NCBI GenBank assembly: GCA_041912595.1
Contig: JAYRMR010000003.1
Location: 1-64,000, forward strand
Source: Roseateles_B sp041912595
Lineage (GTDB): Bacteria; Pseudomonadota; Gammaproteobacteria; Burkholderiales; Burkholderiaceae_C
Reading direction: 5' to 3'
Length of the DNA stretch: 64,000 nucleotides
The position numbers and the translations under genes were made by a program. Below, piece by piece: positions 1 to 8,926 of this stretch. The notes under the pieces are model-generated. The model did not search any database. It saw only the letters and a list, made by a program, of their open reading frames with translations, and was not told the origin of the DNA. Position 1 is the first letter of the stretch. The number at the start of each line of letters is the position of its first letter.

Positions 1-1
1 C

Positions 2-946
2 AAGGGCCGCGGCCCCGTGGCCACGGTGCTGGTGCAGAGCGGTACGCTCAAGCGCGGCGACGTGGTGCTGGCCGGCTCGACCTACGGCCGCGTGCGCGCC
101 ATGCTGGACGAGGACGGCAAGCCTTCGCAGGAAGCCGGTCCGTCCATCCCCGTGGAGATCCAGGGCCTGACCGAAGTGCCGCAGGCCGGTGACGAGTTCA
201 TGGTGCTGGCTGACGAGCGCCGCGCCCGTGAAGTGGCCACCTTCCGCCAAGGCAAGTACCGCGACGTTAAGCTGGCCAAGCAGCAGGCCGCCAAGCTGGA
301 GAACATGTTCTCCGACATGGCCGCCGGCGATGTCCAGACCCTGCCGCTGATCATCAAGGCCGACGTGCAAGGCTCGCAGGAAGCCCTGGCGGCCTCGCTG
401 CTCAAGCTGTCGACCGACGAGGTCAAGGTGCAGATCGTGCACGCCGCCGTGGGTGGCATCAGCGAGTCCGACGTCAACCTGGCGATCGCCTCCAAGGCCA
501 TCATCATCGGCTTCAACACCCGTGCCGACGCGGGTGCCCGCAAGCTGGCCGAGCACAACGGCGTGGACCTGCGCTACTACAACATCATCTACGACGCCGT
601 GGATGAGGTGAAGGCAGCGATGGGCGGCATGCTGGCGCCGGAGCAGAAGGAAGAAGCCCTCGGTACCGCCGAGATCCGCATGGTCTTCGTGGCCTCCAAG
701 ATCGGCACGGTGGCCGGCTCCATGGTCACCTCCGGCCTGGTCCGCCGCAACGCGAAGTTCCGCCTGCTGCGCGACAACATCGTCATCTACACGGGCGAGG
801 TCGAATCCGTCCGCCGCGAGAAGGACGACGTCAAGGAAGTCAAGGAAGGCTTCGAGTGCGGTATCAAGCTCAAGAACTACAGCGACATCGCCGAGGGCGA
901 TCAGCTCGAGTTCTTTGAAATCAAGGAAGTGGCGCGTACGCTGTAA
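2..946 (+). CDS. infB: Translation initiation factor IF-2, C-terminal part (5' end outside window)
   Basis: Partial gene: the reading frame is open from base 2, so 314 residues are visible and the start lies to the left. It opens with KGRGPVATVLVQSGTLKRGD, the beta-barrel domain that follows the G domain in IF-2, and continues through the IF-2 domain 3 region (IIKADVQGS near residue 118) to the C-terminal fMet-tRNA-binding domain, ending in EFFEIKEVARTL. IF-2 is the initiation GTPase that brings fMet-tRNA to the 30S subunit and promotes subunit joining in the cytoplasm. The GTP-binding motifs are not in the window. rbfA and truB follow on the same strand, the usual order of the nusA-infB-rbfA-truB operon. 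Identification is secure from conserved sequence and gene order. Confidence 0.97.
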   Translation, partial: KGRGPVATVLVQSGTLKRGDVVLAGSTYGRVRAMLDEDGKPSQEAGPSIPVEIQGLTEVPQAGDEFMVLADERRAREVATFRQGKYRDVKLAKQQAAKLENMFSDMAAGDVQTLPLIIKADVQGSQEALAASLLKLSTDEVKVQIVHAAVGGISESDVNLAIASKAIIIGFNTRADAGARKLAEHNGVDLRYYNIIYDAVDEVKAAMGGMLAPEQKEEALGTAEIRMVFVASKIGTVAGSMVTSGLVRRNAKFRLLRDNIVIYTGEVESVRREKDDVKEVKEGFECGIKLKNYSDIAEGDQLEFFEIKEVARTL

Positions 947-970
947 CAAGGCAAGCGGGCCTCGGCCGAC

Positions 971-1000
971 AAACCCCGCCTCAGCAATGCGGCGGGGTTT
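971..1000 (+). terminator. Perfect 10-bp hairpin between infB and rbfA
   Basis: AAACCCCGCC pairs exactly with GGCGGGGTTT around a 10-nt loop. The hairpin sits 25 bp after the infB stop. The descending arm ends in only three T and there is no long T-tract, so it could be a leaky terminator, an mRNA-stabilising hairpin or an RNase processing site. It lies inside what is normally one operon. Confidence 0.6.
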
Positions 1001-1020
1001 GTGCTTGAAAGGAATCCACC

Positions 1021-1404
1021 ATGCGACACAAGCGTTCCATTCCCAACCGCGGCTTTCGCGTGGCCGACCAGATCCAGCGCGACCTCTCCGAGCTCATCCG
1101 TGAGCTGAAGGATCCGCGCGTGGGCATGGCCACGGTCAATGCCGTCGAGGTGACGCCGGACTACGCCCACGCGAAGGTCTTCTTCTCGGTGCTGGTCGGT
1201 GATCCGGAGGCCTCGGCCGCCGCGCTCAACGAGGCCGCCGGCTTCCTGCGCAACGGCCTGTTCAAGCGCCTGCAGATCCACACCGTCCCGACCCTGCATT
1301 TCCATTACGACCGCAGCATCGAGCGTGCGGCCGAGATGAGCAGCCTGATCGCCAAGGCCAATGCCACCCGCGTGAAGGACGAAGACGACGACCGCGAGGA
1401 CTGA
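1021..1404 (+). CDS. rbfA: 30S ribosome-binding factor A
   Basis: 127 residues, the usual RbfA size. The N-terminus (RVADQIQRDLSELIRELKDPR) and the central VTPDYAHAKVFFSVLV stretch are typical of the single KH-like RbfA domain. RbfA binds the 30S subunit late in assembly, near the 5' helix of 16S rRNA, and is needed for 16S maturation and growth in the cold. The ATG has an AAAGGA ribosome-binding site about 8 bp upstream. It lies 74 bp after infB, with a strong hairpin between, and 36 bp before truB. The acidic C-terminus (KDEDDDRED) is common for the family. Confidence 0.96.
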   Translation: MRHKRSIPNRGFRVADQIQRDLSELIRELKDPRVGMATVNAVEVTPDYAHAKVFFSVLVGDPEASAAALNEAAGFLRNGLFKRLQIHTVPTLHFHYDRSIERAAEMSSLIAKANATRVKDEDDDRED

Positions 1405-1440
1405 GCCGCGCGCCGACCCGCCATTTCGAAGAAGAGACTC

Positions 1441-2439
1441 TTGAGCAGTTCCACCGACTTCGCCCCCGAGCAGGCGCCCGCAGCGCCGGCCCGTGCCCCG
1501 CGCCAGCGCATCCAGCGCCGGCCGGTGCACGGCGTGCTCCTGCTGGACAAGCCCCTGGGCCTGTCCAGCAACGATGCATTGCAGAAGGCGAAGTGGCTGC
1601 TGCGCGCCGAGAAGGCCGGCCACACGGGCACGCTGGATCCGCTCGCGACCGGCCTGCTGCCGCTGTGCTTCGGCGCGGGCACCAAGTTCAGCCAGGTCAG
1701 CCTCGACGCCGACAAGGCCTACGAGGCCGTGCTGCAGCTGGGCGTGAAGACCATCACCGGTGACGCCGAGGGCGAGGTGCTGGAGCGCCGCCCGGTGGCC
1801 GTCACCCGCGCGCAGATCGAGGCGGCCTGCGCGGCCTTCACGGGCGAGATCGACCAGGTCCCGCCCATGCATTCGGCGCTCAAGCACGAGGGCAAGGCGC
1901 TGTACGACTATGCACGGCAGGGCATCACCATCGAGCGCCCGGCCCGCCGCGTCACGATTCATCGCATCGACATCCTGGATTGGCAGGATGGCGAGGCACA
2001 ACAACTTCGCATTGCCGTGCGCTGCACCAAGGGGACGTACATCCGGACCCTGGGCGAGGACATCGGCGAGCGGCTGGGCTGTGGCGCGCACCTGAGCGCG
2101 CTGCGGCGCACCGGCAGTGGTCCGCTGCGCGTCGAGGATGCCATCACTCTGGACGCCCTGGCGGCCATGAGTGAGGACGAGCGACTGGCGCTCCTGCGCC
2201 CGCCGGACAGCCTGCTGCAGGACTGGCCCGCTCTCCGGCTGGATGCCGGCGAGGCCGGGCGATTCCTCTCCGGGCTGCGGCGTCGCGTTGCCGCCGCGGA
2301 TGCCGGGCAGGTCAGGGTCTACGGACCCGAACCGCAAGCATTCCTGGGCAGCGCACATGTGAAGGCCGGCGAGCTGATCGCCGATCGGCTGCTGAGTCCC
2401 CAGGAGGTGCAGTCCCTCCTGGCCGGGCCCGGCGCCTGA
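1441..2439 (+). CDS. truB: tRNA pseudouridine(55) synthase
   Basis: 332 residues. TruB makes the universal pseudouridine 55 in the T-loop of tRNAs. The catalytic block GHTGTLDPLATGLLP carries the essential Asp near residue 66. Further family blocks are YEAVLQLGVKTITGDAEGE and KGTYIRTLGEDIGE. A C-terminal PUA-like region follows. The frame has no ATG before the conserved core, so I use the TTG at 1441, preceded by AGAAGAG at suitable spacing. The roughly 25-residue Ala/Pro-rich N-terminal extension before HGVLLLDKPLG is longer than in E. coli TruB, so the exact start is less certain than the identity. Confidence 0.94.
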   Translation: MSSSTDFAPEQAPAAPARAPRQRIQRRPVHGVLLLDKPLGLSSNDALQKAKWLLRAEKAGHTGTLDPLATGLLPLCFGAGTKFSQVSLDADKAYEAVLQLGVKTITGDAEGEVLERRPVAVTRAQIEAACAAFTGEIDQVPPMHSALKHEGKALYDYARQGITIERPARRVTIHRIDILDWQDGEAQQLRIAVRCTKGTYIRTLGEDIGERLGCGAHLSALRRTGSGPLRVEDAITLDALAAMSEDERLALLRPPDSLLQDWPALRLDAGEAGRFLSGLRRRVAAADAGQVRVYGPEPQAFLGSAHVKAGELIADRLLSPQEVQSLLAGPGA

Positions 2440-2530
2440 TCCGGCTGACCTCCCGGCCACACCGGCCCAACGACTGCCACGCGGCGGCACTTCGGTACCG
2501 CGCCGCAAGACGATTACCTAGCGAGCATTT

Positions 2531-4363
2531 ATGAGCACCCAAATCCGCAATATCGCCATCATTGCCCACGTTGACCATGGCAAGACCACCATGGTGGACC
2601 AGCTGCTGCGTCAGAGCGGCACCTTTGCCGACCACGAGAAGGTCGTCGACACCGTCATGGACAGCAATGCCATCGAGCGTGAGCGCGGCATCACCATCCT
2701 GGCCAAGAACTGCGCCGTGTCCTGGGAAGGCACCCACATCAACATCGTGGACACCCCGGGCCACGCGGACTTCGGCGGCGAAGTGGAGCGCGCCCTGTCC
2801 ATGGTGGACGGCGTGGTGCTGCTGATCGACGCGCAAGAGGGCCCGATGCCCCAGACCCGCTTCGTGACCAAGAAGGCCCTGGCCCTCGGCCTGCGCCCCA
2901 TCGTGGTCGTGAACAAGGTGGACAAGCCCGGTGCCAAGCCGGACGCCGTGATCAACGCCGCCTTCGACCTGTTCGACAAGCTGGGCGCCACGGACGAGCA
3001 GCTGGACTTCCCCGTGGTCTACGCCTCGGGCATCAACGGCTGGACCTCGCTGGAAGAGGGCGAGCCCGGTGCGCAGTGGGGCCCCGACATGTCGGCCCTG
3101 TTCAACACCATCCTGAAGCATGTGCCGGCCCAGAAGGGTGACCCGGATGCGCCGCTGCAGCTGCAGATCTCGGCCCTGGACTTCTCGACCTTCGTCGGCC
3201 GCATCGGCGTGGGCCGCATCAGCCAGGGCACCATCAAGCCCGGCATGAACGTGGCCGTGATGGAAGGCCCGGATGGCAAGACCATCACCGGCCGCATCAA
3301 CCAGGTGCTGACCTTCCAGGGTCTGGACCGCGTGCAGGTGACCGAGGCCGGCCCGGGCAACATCGTGCTGATCAACGGCATCGACGAGGTCGGCATCGGC
3401 GTGACCGTCACCGACCCGGTGAACCCCCAGCCGCTGCCCATGCTGAAGGTCGACGAGCCGACGCTGACGATGAACTTCTGCGTCAACACCAGCCCGCTGG
3501 CCGGCCGTGAAGGCAAGTTCGTGACCAGCCGCCAGCTGTGGGACCGCCTGCAGAAGGAACTGCAGCACAACGTGGCCCTGCGTGTGAAGGAAACCGACGA
3601 AGACGGCATCTTCGAGGTCTGCGGCCGCGGCGAACTGCACCTGACCATCCTGCTGGAAAACATGCGCCGTGAAGGCTACGAGCTGGCCGTGTCCAAGCCC
3701 CGCGTGATGTTCAAGGACATCGACGGCGTGAAGTCCGAGCCGATGGAGCTGGTGACGGCCGATGTGGAAGAAATCCACCAGGGCGGCGTCATGCAGGCCC
3801 TGGGTCTGCGCAAGGGCGACCTGGTCAACATGGAGCCGGACGGCCACGGCCGCGTGCGCCTCGAGTACCGCATCCCGGCCCGCGGCCTGATCGGCTTCTC
3901 GAACGAGTTCATGAACCTGACGCGCGGCTCGGGCCTGATCTCCTCCATCTTCGACGGCTACGAAGCCCACAAGGGCGACATCGGCGGTCGCAAGAACGGC
4001 GTGCTGATCTCCATGGACGCCGGTGAGATCTTCACCTACGCCCTGGGCAAGCTGGACGACCGCGGCCGCATGTTCGTGAAGGCCAACGATCCGGTCTACG
4101 AGGGCATGATCGTCGGCATCCACAACCGCGAGAACGACCTGGTCGTCAACGCCACCCGCACCAAGCAGCTGACCAACTTCCGCGTCAGCGGCAAGGAAGA
4201 CGCCATCAAGATCACGCCGCCGATCGACCTCACGCTCGAGTACGGCGTGGACTTCATCGACGACGACGAGCTGGTCGAGATCACGCCCAAGAGCGTGCGT
4301 CTGCGCAAGCGCTATCTGGTCGAGCACGAGCGCAAGCGCATGTCGCGCGAATCTGCAGCCTGA
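2531..4363 (+). CDS. typA: Ribosome-associated GTPase TypA/BipA
   Basis: 610 residues, full length for the family. The translation-factor G domain is clear: G1 AHVDHGKTT near residue 12, G2/switch ERERGITI, G3 DTPGHADFGGE and G4 NKVDK. EF-G-like domain II, EF-G-like C-terminal domains (ELHLTILLENMRREGYE) and the BipA-specific C-terminal region (GMIVGIHNRENDLVVNATRTKQLTN) follow. BipA binds 70S ribosomes and is linked to 50S assembly, cold growth and stress responses. It lies 91 bp after truB and is probably transcribed from its own promoter in that gap, although read-through is possible. The following 340 bp hold only palindromic repeats. Confidence 0.97.
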   Translation: MSTQIRNIAIIAHVDHGKTTMVDQLLRQSGTFADHEKVVDTVMDSNAIERERGITILAKNCAVSWEGTHINIVDTPGHADFGGEVERALSMVDGVVLLIDAQEGPMPQTRFVTKKALALGLRPIVVVNKVDKPGAKPDAVINAAFDLFDKLGATDEQLDFPVVYASGINGWTSLEEGEPGAQWGPDMSALFNTILKHVPAQKGDPDAPLQLQISALDFSTFVGRIGVGRISQGTIKPGMNVAVMEGPDGKTITGRINQVLTFQGLDRVQVTEAGPGNIVLINGIDEVGIGVTVTDPVNPQPLPMLKVDEPTLTMNFCVNTSPLAGREGKFVTSRQLWDRLQKELQHNVALRVKETDEDGIFEVCGRGELHLTILLENMRREGYELAVSKPRVMFKDIDGVKSEPMELVTADVEEIHQGGVMQALGLRKGDLVNMEPDGHGRVRLEYRIPARGLIGFSNEFMNLTRGSGLISSIFDGYEAHKGDIGGRKNGVLISMDAGEIFTYALGKLDDRGRMFVKANDPVYEGMIVGIHNRENDLVVNATRTKQLTNFRVSGKEDAIKITPPIDLTLEYGVDFIDDDELVEITPKSVRLRKRYLVEHERKRMSRESAA

Positions 4364-4415
4364 GGCTGCATCCTCGCGCGCCATGCGCTGCGCGCAGGAA
4401 TGTCGCTCCCCCCAG

Positions 4416-4563
4416 CCCCCCTCCGGGAGGGGGTTCCAGCTGGGGGATGGACCACCCCCTGCCGGCTTCGCCGGCCTTGCAGGCCGCGCCAGGCCAGAGG
4501 CCTGGCCCTTCGGTAGGCACAAACGCCAAGGCGTTTGTGTCCGACCTCAGCCCCTCAAGGGGG
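4416..4563. repeat. Cluster of extragenic palindromes downstream of typA
   Basis: The 340-bp gap between typA and the next gene holds no coding signal but at least five perfect short hairpins within 150 bp: CCCCCTCC/GGAGGGGG (4417-4433), GCCGGC-TTC-GCCGGC (4461-4475), GCCAGGCC-AGA-GGCCTGGC (4488-4506), CACAAACGCC-AA-GGCGTTTGTG (4518-4539) and CCCCT-CA-AGGGG (4551-4562). This looks like a composite REP/BIME-like intergenic element of the sort common in Burkholderiales genomes. It probably also ends typA transcription, but no T-tract follows. Confidence 0.6.
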
Positions 4564-4703
4564 CGCATCCCTCGGACCGGCGGAGCCGGATCCTGGGGTG
4601 CCGTGCGGGCGGCGGCGCTGCGCGCGCCGATCGGGCGATGTCATTGTCGAACTGCCTTTGCGGCCGGCCCCTGGGTCGGCCGTTTTGATGTGGAGCGTGT
4701 CTC

Positions 4704-5585
4704 TTGAGTCACAAGCGTGCGGTATTGCTGATGATTCTGGTGACCCTGCTGTGGAGCACGGCAGGGGTGGTGTCGCGGCATCTGGAGGTCGCGAAGGGCT
4801 TCGAGGTGACGTTCTGGCGGAGCGCGTTCAATGCGCTGTCGCTGGTGCTGGCGCTGTCGTGGATGCGCGGCGGGGCGTTCTGGCGGCAGCTGCCGCGCAC
4901 GCCGCGGGCGGTGTGGATCTCTGGGCTGTGCTGGTCGGTGATGTTCACGGCCTTCATGATGGCCATCACCATGACCACGGTCGCGAACGTGCTGGTGACG
5001 ATGGCGCTGGGGCCGCTGCTGACGGCGCTGTTCTCGCGGCTGTTCCTGCACCACCGGCTGCCAGGGCGGACGTGGGGCGCGATCGTGCTGGGCAGCGTGG
5101 GCATCGCCTGGATGTTCGGGCACGAGATGCAGGGCAGCGCGGCCAGCCTGGCCGGCATGGGCGTGGCGCTGGCGGTGCCGCTGGCAGCGGCAACGAACTG
5201 GACGCTGCTGCAGCGGATCGCCCACGCGGACCCGACGCTGGAGAAGCCGGACATGCTCCCCGCGGTGCTGATCGGGGCGGTGCTGTCCGCGCTGATGACG
5301 CTGCCCATGGCCTGGCCCTTCGCAGCCACGGCGCATGACCTGACCCTGCTGGCCGGCCTCGGCCTCATGCAGCTGGCCATCCCCTGCCTGCTCGTCGTGC
5401 GCCTCACGCGCGTGCTGCCCGCGCCCGAGGTGGCGCTCCTGGGCCTGCTCGAGGTGATCTTCGGCGTGCTGTGGGCCTGGTGGGGTGCGGGGGAAGTCCC
5501 GTCTTCCTCGGCCCTCTGGGGTGGTGCTATGGTGCTGGCCGCGCTGGTCGGCAATGAATGGCTGGGCTGGCGGCGCGCGCGCTGA
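4704..5585 (+). CDS. EamA/DMT-family membrane transporter
   Basis: 293 residues with about ten hydrophobic segments arranged as two EamA (DUF6) repeats, the layout of the drug/metabolite transporter superfamily. The N-terminal LVTLLWSTAGVVSRHLE segment is typical of TM1 of a DMT permease. These 10-TM inner-membrane proteins export or import small metabolites; the substrate cannot be read from sequence. I use the TTG at 4704; an ATG nine codons further in (4731) would remove only the leading polar residues. A palindromic spacer lies upstream, and a hydrolase gene starts 47 bp downstream on the same strand. This is one of three EamA-type transporters in the window; the other two lie at 31052 and 47025. 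Confidence 0.82.
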   Translation: MSHKRAVLLMILVTLLWSTAGVVSRHLEVAKGFEVTFWRSAFNALSLVLALSWMRGGAFWRQLPRTPRAVWISGLCWSVMFTAFMMAITMTTVANVLVTMALGPLLTALFSRLFLHHRLPGRTWGAIVLGSVGIAWMFGHEMQGSAASLAGMGVALAVPLAAATNWTLLQRIAHADPTLEKPDMLPAVLIGAVLSALMTLPMAWPFAATAHDLTLLAGLGLMQLAIPCLLVVRLTRVLPAPEVALLGLLEVIFGVLWAWWGAGEVPSSSALWGGAMVLAALVGNEWLGWRRAR

Positions 5586-5632
5586 GTGCTGAGGAGTGCA
5601 CGCGCGCCCTGAACAAAAAATACGGAGTAGTC

Positions 5633-6751
5633 ATGACGTCCCCCCTGATCCCGCAATTGCAGTCCGAAGGCCAGATCCTGGCCGAGGTGAACGGCTGCCT
5701 GGGCCTGATCACGCTGAACCGGCCGCAGGCGCTCAATGCGCTCTCGCTGGCCATGATCCGCGACCTGACGGCGCTGCTGAAGGCCTGGGCCGCCGAGCCC
5801 GCCATCCAGGCGGTGGCCATCCTGGGCCAGGGGCGCGAGGGCAAGCCGGCGGCGTTCTGTGCGGGCGGCGACATCCGCTTCTTCCATCAGGCCGCGCTGG
5901 CCGGTGACACGGCGCTCGAGGACTTCTTCACCGAGGAGTACGCGCTCAACCACCTGATCCACCGCTTCCCCAAGCCCTACATCGCCCTGATGGACGGCGT
6001 CGTGATGGGCGGCGGCATGGGCATCAGCCAGGGCGCCCGCCTGCGCGTGCTGACCGAGCATTCCAGGCTGGCCATGCCCGAGACCAATATCGGCCTCTTC
6101 CCCGATGTCGGCGGCGGTTTCTTCCTGGGCCAGTGCCCGGGCCACACGGGCGAGTGGCTGGCGCTGACCGGCCATCCCATCGCCGCGGGTGACGCCATCG
6201 AGATGGGCCTGGGCGATGTCTACGTGCAAAGCAGCGTGCTGCCCGAGCTGATCCAGGCCCTGCGCCAGGGCCCGCAGGCCAGCGCCGAGCATGTCGTGGC
6301 GACCGTCATGGAGCGCGTGGACCTGGCCCCGACGCCGGACCACCGCGAGCTGCGCCAGCAGATCGACCGCCACTTCGGCGCCGCCAGCGTGGAGGCCATC
6401 ATGGCCTCCTTGGCCGCCGACGGCAGCGAGTGGGCGCGCCATGCGCTGGCGACGCTGCAGAAGCGCTCGCCGCTGATGATGGCCGTGACGCTGGAGCAGG
6501 TGCGCCGCGCGCGCACGATGAGCCTGGCGGACGACCTGCGCATGGAGCGGGACCTCGTGCACCGCTGCTTCCACCTGCGCCCGGGCGCTGCGAGCGAGAC
6601 CGTCGAGGGCATCCGCGCCCTGGCCGTGGACAAGGACCATGCCCCGCGCTGGAACCCGTCCCGCATCGAGGATGTGACGCCCGAGATGGTGGCGGCCTTC
6701 TTCCAGAGCCCGTGGTCTGCGCAGGATCATCCCCTGAGCGATCTGGCATGA
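5633..6751 (+). CDS. Enoyl-CoA hydratase/isomerase family, probable 3-hydroxyisobutyryl-CoA hydrolase
   Basis: 372 residues, crotonase superfamily. The oxyanion-hole segments are visible as CAGGDIRFF (near residue 82) and DGVVMGGGMGISQGARLRV (near residue 123). ETNIGLFPDVGGGFFL is the signature of the 3-hydroxyisobutyryl-CoA hydrolase (HIBCH) branch rather than ordinary enoyl-CoA hydratases, as is the length of about 370 residues. HIBCH releases 3-hydroxyisobutyrate in valine catabolism; some relatives act on other beta-hydroxyacyl-CoAs. The ATG at 5633 has GGAG five bases upstream; the frame is open further upstream but that would overlap the transporter gene. No other valine-pathway genes are adjacent. 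Confidence 0.83.
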   Translation: MTSPLIPQLQSEGQILAEVNGCLGLITLNRPQALNALSLAMIRDLTALLKAWAAEPAIQAVAILGQGREGKPAAFCAGGDIRFFHQAALAGDTALEDFFTEEYALNHLIHRFPKPYIALMDGVVMGGGMGISQGARLRVLTEHSRLAMPETNIGLFPDVGGGFFLGQCPGHTGEWLALTGHPIAAGDAIEMGLGDVYVQSSVLPELIQALRQGPQASAEHVVATVMERVDLAPTPDHRELRQQIDRHFGAASVEAIMASLAADGSEWARHALATLQKRSPLMMAVTLEQVRRARTMSLADDLRMERDLVHRCFHLRPGAASETVEGIRALAVDKDHAPRWNPSRIEDVTPEMVAAFFQSPWSAQDHPLSDLA

Positions 6752-6863
6752 CCTGACCCTTGCTCCCCGGCGGGAGCTGGCACCACAATGGCGCGCAGGG
6801 CCCACCGGCCCTGACGCGCCTTTGCTTTTGCGGGGCGCCCTTCGATCCCACCAGGAGCGCTGC

Positions 6864-8528
6864 ATGCCCACCGACATCGAGATTGCCCAGGCCGCCACGC
6901 TGCGCAAGATCCTTCCCCTCGCGCAGGAGCGCCTCGGCCTTCACGAGGACGAGCTGGTGCCCTACGGCCACTACAAGGCCAAGCTGAGCCTGCCGGCGCT
7001 GCGCCGCCTCGAGAAGCTGCCGCAGCGCGGCAAGCTCGTGCTCGTGACGGCCATCACGCCGACGCCGCCGGGGGAGGGCAAGACCACCACCACGGTGGGG
7101 CTCGGCGACGGGCTCAACCGCATCGGCGCCAACACCATCATCTGCCTGCGCGAGCCCTCGCTGGGCCCCTGCTTCGGCATGAAGGGCGGCGCCGCGGGCG
7201 GCGGGCATGCGCAGGTCGTGCCCATGGAGGACATCAACCTCCACTTCACGGGCGACTTCCACGCCATCGCCCTGGCCAACAACCTGCTGGCAGCGATGCT
7301 GGACAACCACATCCACCACGGCAATGTGCTGGGGCTGGACGTGCGCCGCATCAGCTGGCGCCGCGTGGTGGACATGAACGATCGCGCGCTGCGCCAGATC
7401 ACCGCCGCGCTGGGCGGGCCGGGCAACGGCTACCCGCGCGAGGACGGCTTCGACATCGTGGTGGCGTCCGAGGTCATGGCCATCCTGTGCCTGGCGGACT
7501 CGCTGGCCGACCTCAAGCGGCGGCTGGGCCAGATCATCGTCGGCTACACCGCGGAGAAGAAGCCCGTCACCGCCCGCGACCTGCAGGCCGACGGGGCCAT
7601 GGCCGCGCTGCTGAAGGACGCCATCCAGCCCAACCTCGTGCAGACGCTGGAGGGCCATCCGGCCTTCGTGCACGGCGGGCCCTTCGCCAATATCGCCCAT
7701 GGCTGCAACTCCGTGATGGCGACGCGCACCGCGCTGCGCCTGGCGGACTACGTCGTCACCGAGGCCGGCTTCGGCGCGGACCTGGGCGCGGAGAAGTTCA
7801 TCGACATCAAGTGCCGCAAGTCCGGTCTGCAGCCGTCCTGCGCGGTGCTCGTCGCGACCATCCGGGCGCTCAAGCACCACGGGCAGGGCGCGGCCGACGG
7901 GCTCGAGGCGCTGCGCCTGGGGCTGCCCAATCTGGAGCGCCATGTGCGCAATGTGCAGCAGCACTACCGCCTGCCGGCCATCGTCTCCATCAACCGCTTC
8001 GACAGCGACACGCCCGAGGAGATCGCCCTCGTGGAGGCCGCCTGCGAGCGCCTGGGCGTGCGCTGCGTGCTCGCCAGCCACTGGGCGCAGGGCGGGGCCG
8101 GCGCACAGGACCTGGCCCGTGCCGTGGTGCAGGCCTGCGAGGGCAGTGCGCCGCCGCTGGGCCTGCTGTACGAGGACGGTGACAGCCTCGTCGCCAAGCT
8201 GAATGCCGTGGCCACGCGCATCTACGGCGCGGATGGCGTGGATGTCGAGCCCGCGGCGGCCAGGCAGCTCGAGGAGATCACGGCGCTGGGCTACGGCCAC
8301 CTGCCCGTGTGCATCGCCAAGACGCAGTACTCCTTCAGCAGCGACGCCAAGCGTCTCGGCGCGCCGGAAGGGCATCGCCTGCGCGTGCGCGAGCTGCGCC
8401 TGCATGCCGGGGCGGAGTTCGTCACGGCCATCTGCGGGGACATCATGACCATGCCCGGCCTGCCGCGTTCGCCCGCGGCCGAGCGCATCGGGCTGGACGA
8501 CGGCGGGCGCATCCACGGCCTGTTCTGA
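6864..8528 (+). CDS. fhs: Formate--tetrahydrofolate ligase
   Basis: 554 residues, the normal length. The enzyme makes 10-formyl-THF from formate, THF and ATP. The ATP-binding loop TPTPPGEGKTTTTVGLGDGL lies near residue 70. Other conserved blocks are CLREPSLGPCFGMKGGAAGGG, FTGDFHAIALANNLLAA, NIAHGCNSVMATRTAL and VTEAGFGADLGAEKF. The ATG at 6864 is preceded by AGGAG at 7-bp spacing; about 14 extra upstream codons in frame are not needed. The gene stands alone with no other one-carbon genes beside it. Only part of the betaproteobacteria carry fhs, so its presence is informative about C1 metabolism. Confidence 0.96.
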   Translation: MPTDIEIAQAATLRKILPLAQERLGLHEDELVPYGHYKAKLSLPALRRLEKLPQRGKLVLVTAITPTPPGEGKTTTTVGLGDGLNRIGANTIICLREPSLGPCFGMKGGAAGGGHAQVVPMEDINLHFTGDFHAIALANNLLAAMLDNHIHHGNVLGLDVRRISWRRVVDMNDRALRQITAALGGPGNGYPREDGFDIVVASEVMAILCLADSLADLKRRLGQIIVGYTAEKKPVTARDLQADGAMAALLKDAIQPNLVQTLEGHPAFVHGGPFANIAHGCNSVMATRTALRLADYVVTEAGFGADLGAEKFIDIKCRKSGLQPSCAVLVATIRALKHHGQGAADGLEALRLGLPNLERHVRNVQQHYRLPAIVSINRFDSDTPEEIALVEAACERLGVRCVLASHWAQGGAGAQDLARAVVQACEGSAPPLGLLYEDGDSLVAKLNAVATRIYGADGVDVEPAAARQLEEITALGYGHLPVCIAKTQYSFSSDAKRLGAPEGHRLRVRELRLHAGAEFVTAICGDIMTMPGLPRSPAAERIGLDDGGRIHGLF

Positions 8529-8540
8529 AGCGGGACACCC

Positions 8541-8583
8541 CGGCCCCGCGAGGCGTGCACTGCCGAGGGTAGGCACGGGGCCG
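8541..8583 (+). terminator. Stem-loop after fhs
   Basis: CGGCCCCG (8541-8548) pairs perfectly with CGGGGCCG (8576-8583), 12 bp after the fhs stop. A second hairpin, CGAAGCC-CGC-GGCTTCG, follows at 8621-8637. Neither has a T-tract, so termination is an inference from position. The rest of the 398-bp gap up to the carboxypeptidase shows no convincing gene or other site. Confidence 0.4.
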
Positions 8584-8926
8584 CGGCGGGCCGGGCCTGC
8601 CGATACTCCCTCAGGCGCAACGAAGCCCGCGGCTTCGGGCGCCAGAGCCCGCCGACGTTCGCACGCCATCGCGAACCGGCCGCACGCATCCAGCACAACA
8701 AGTCAGGGAGCTTCGGCGCACGCCGCCGGGGCAGGGGATCTCTCGGTGTTTTTGCAGGGCAGTCCGGACCGCACGAGGGTCCCGACCGCCTCCATCAACC
8801 CTGGGCGCGCGTCCTCACGGCGGCGTCCGAGGGCAGGCCGCCAGTCCCGCGCGGCCGGCTCCGCTGCAGTCCCGGGTGGCGTCGGACGCTTCCGTCTTGC
8901 GGCCTGCCTCATCGCAGGAGATCGAG

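Noticed and set aside
901..2508. 535-residue open frame opposite rbfA and truB
   Set aside because: Antisense to two conserved genes with no recognisable domain.
2312..4522. 736-residue open frame opposite typA
   Set aside because: Antisense shadow of a conserved GTPase gene, with no ribosome-binding site and His/Asp-rich non-protein-like sequence.
4416..4563. Possible CRISPR array or tRNA in the typA spacer
   Set aside because: The hairpins differ from one another and have no regular spacers; no tRNA fold or T-loop sequence is present.
4709..6907. 732-residue open frame opposite the EamA and hydrolase genes
   Set aside because: Covers two genes with clear domains on the other strand; long only because stop codons are rare in GC-rich DNA.
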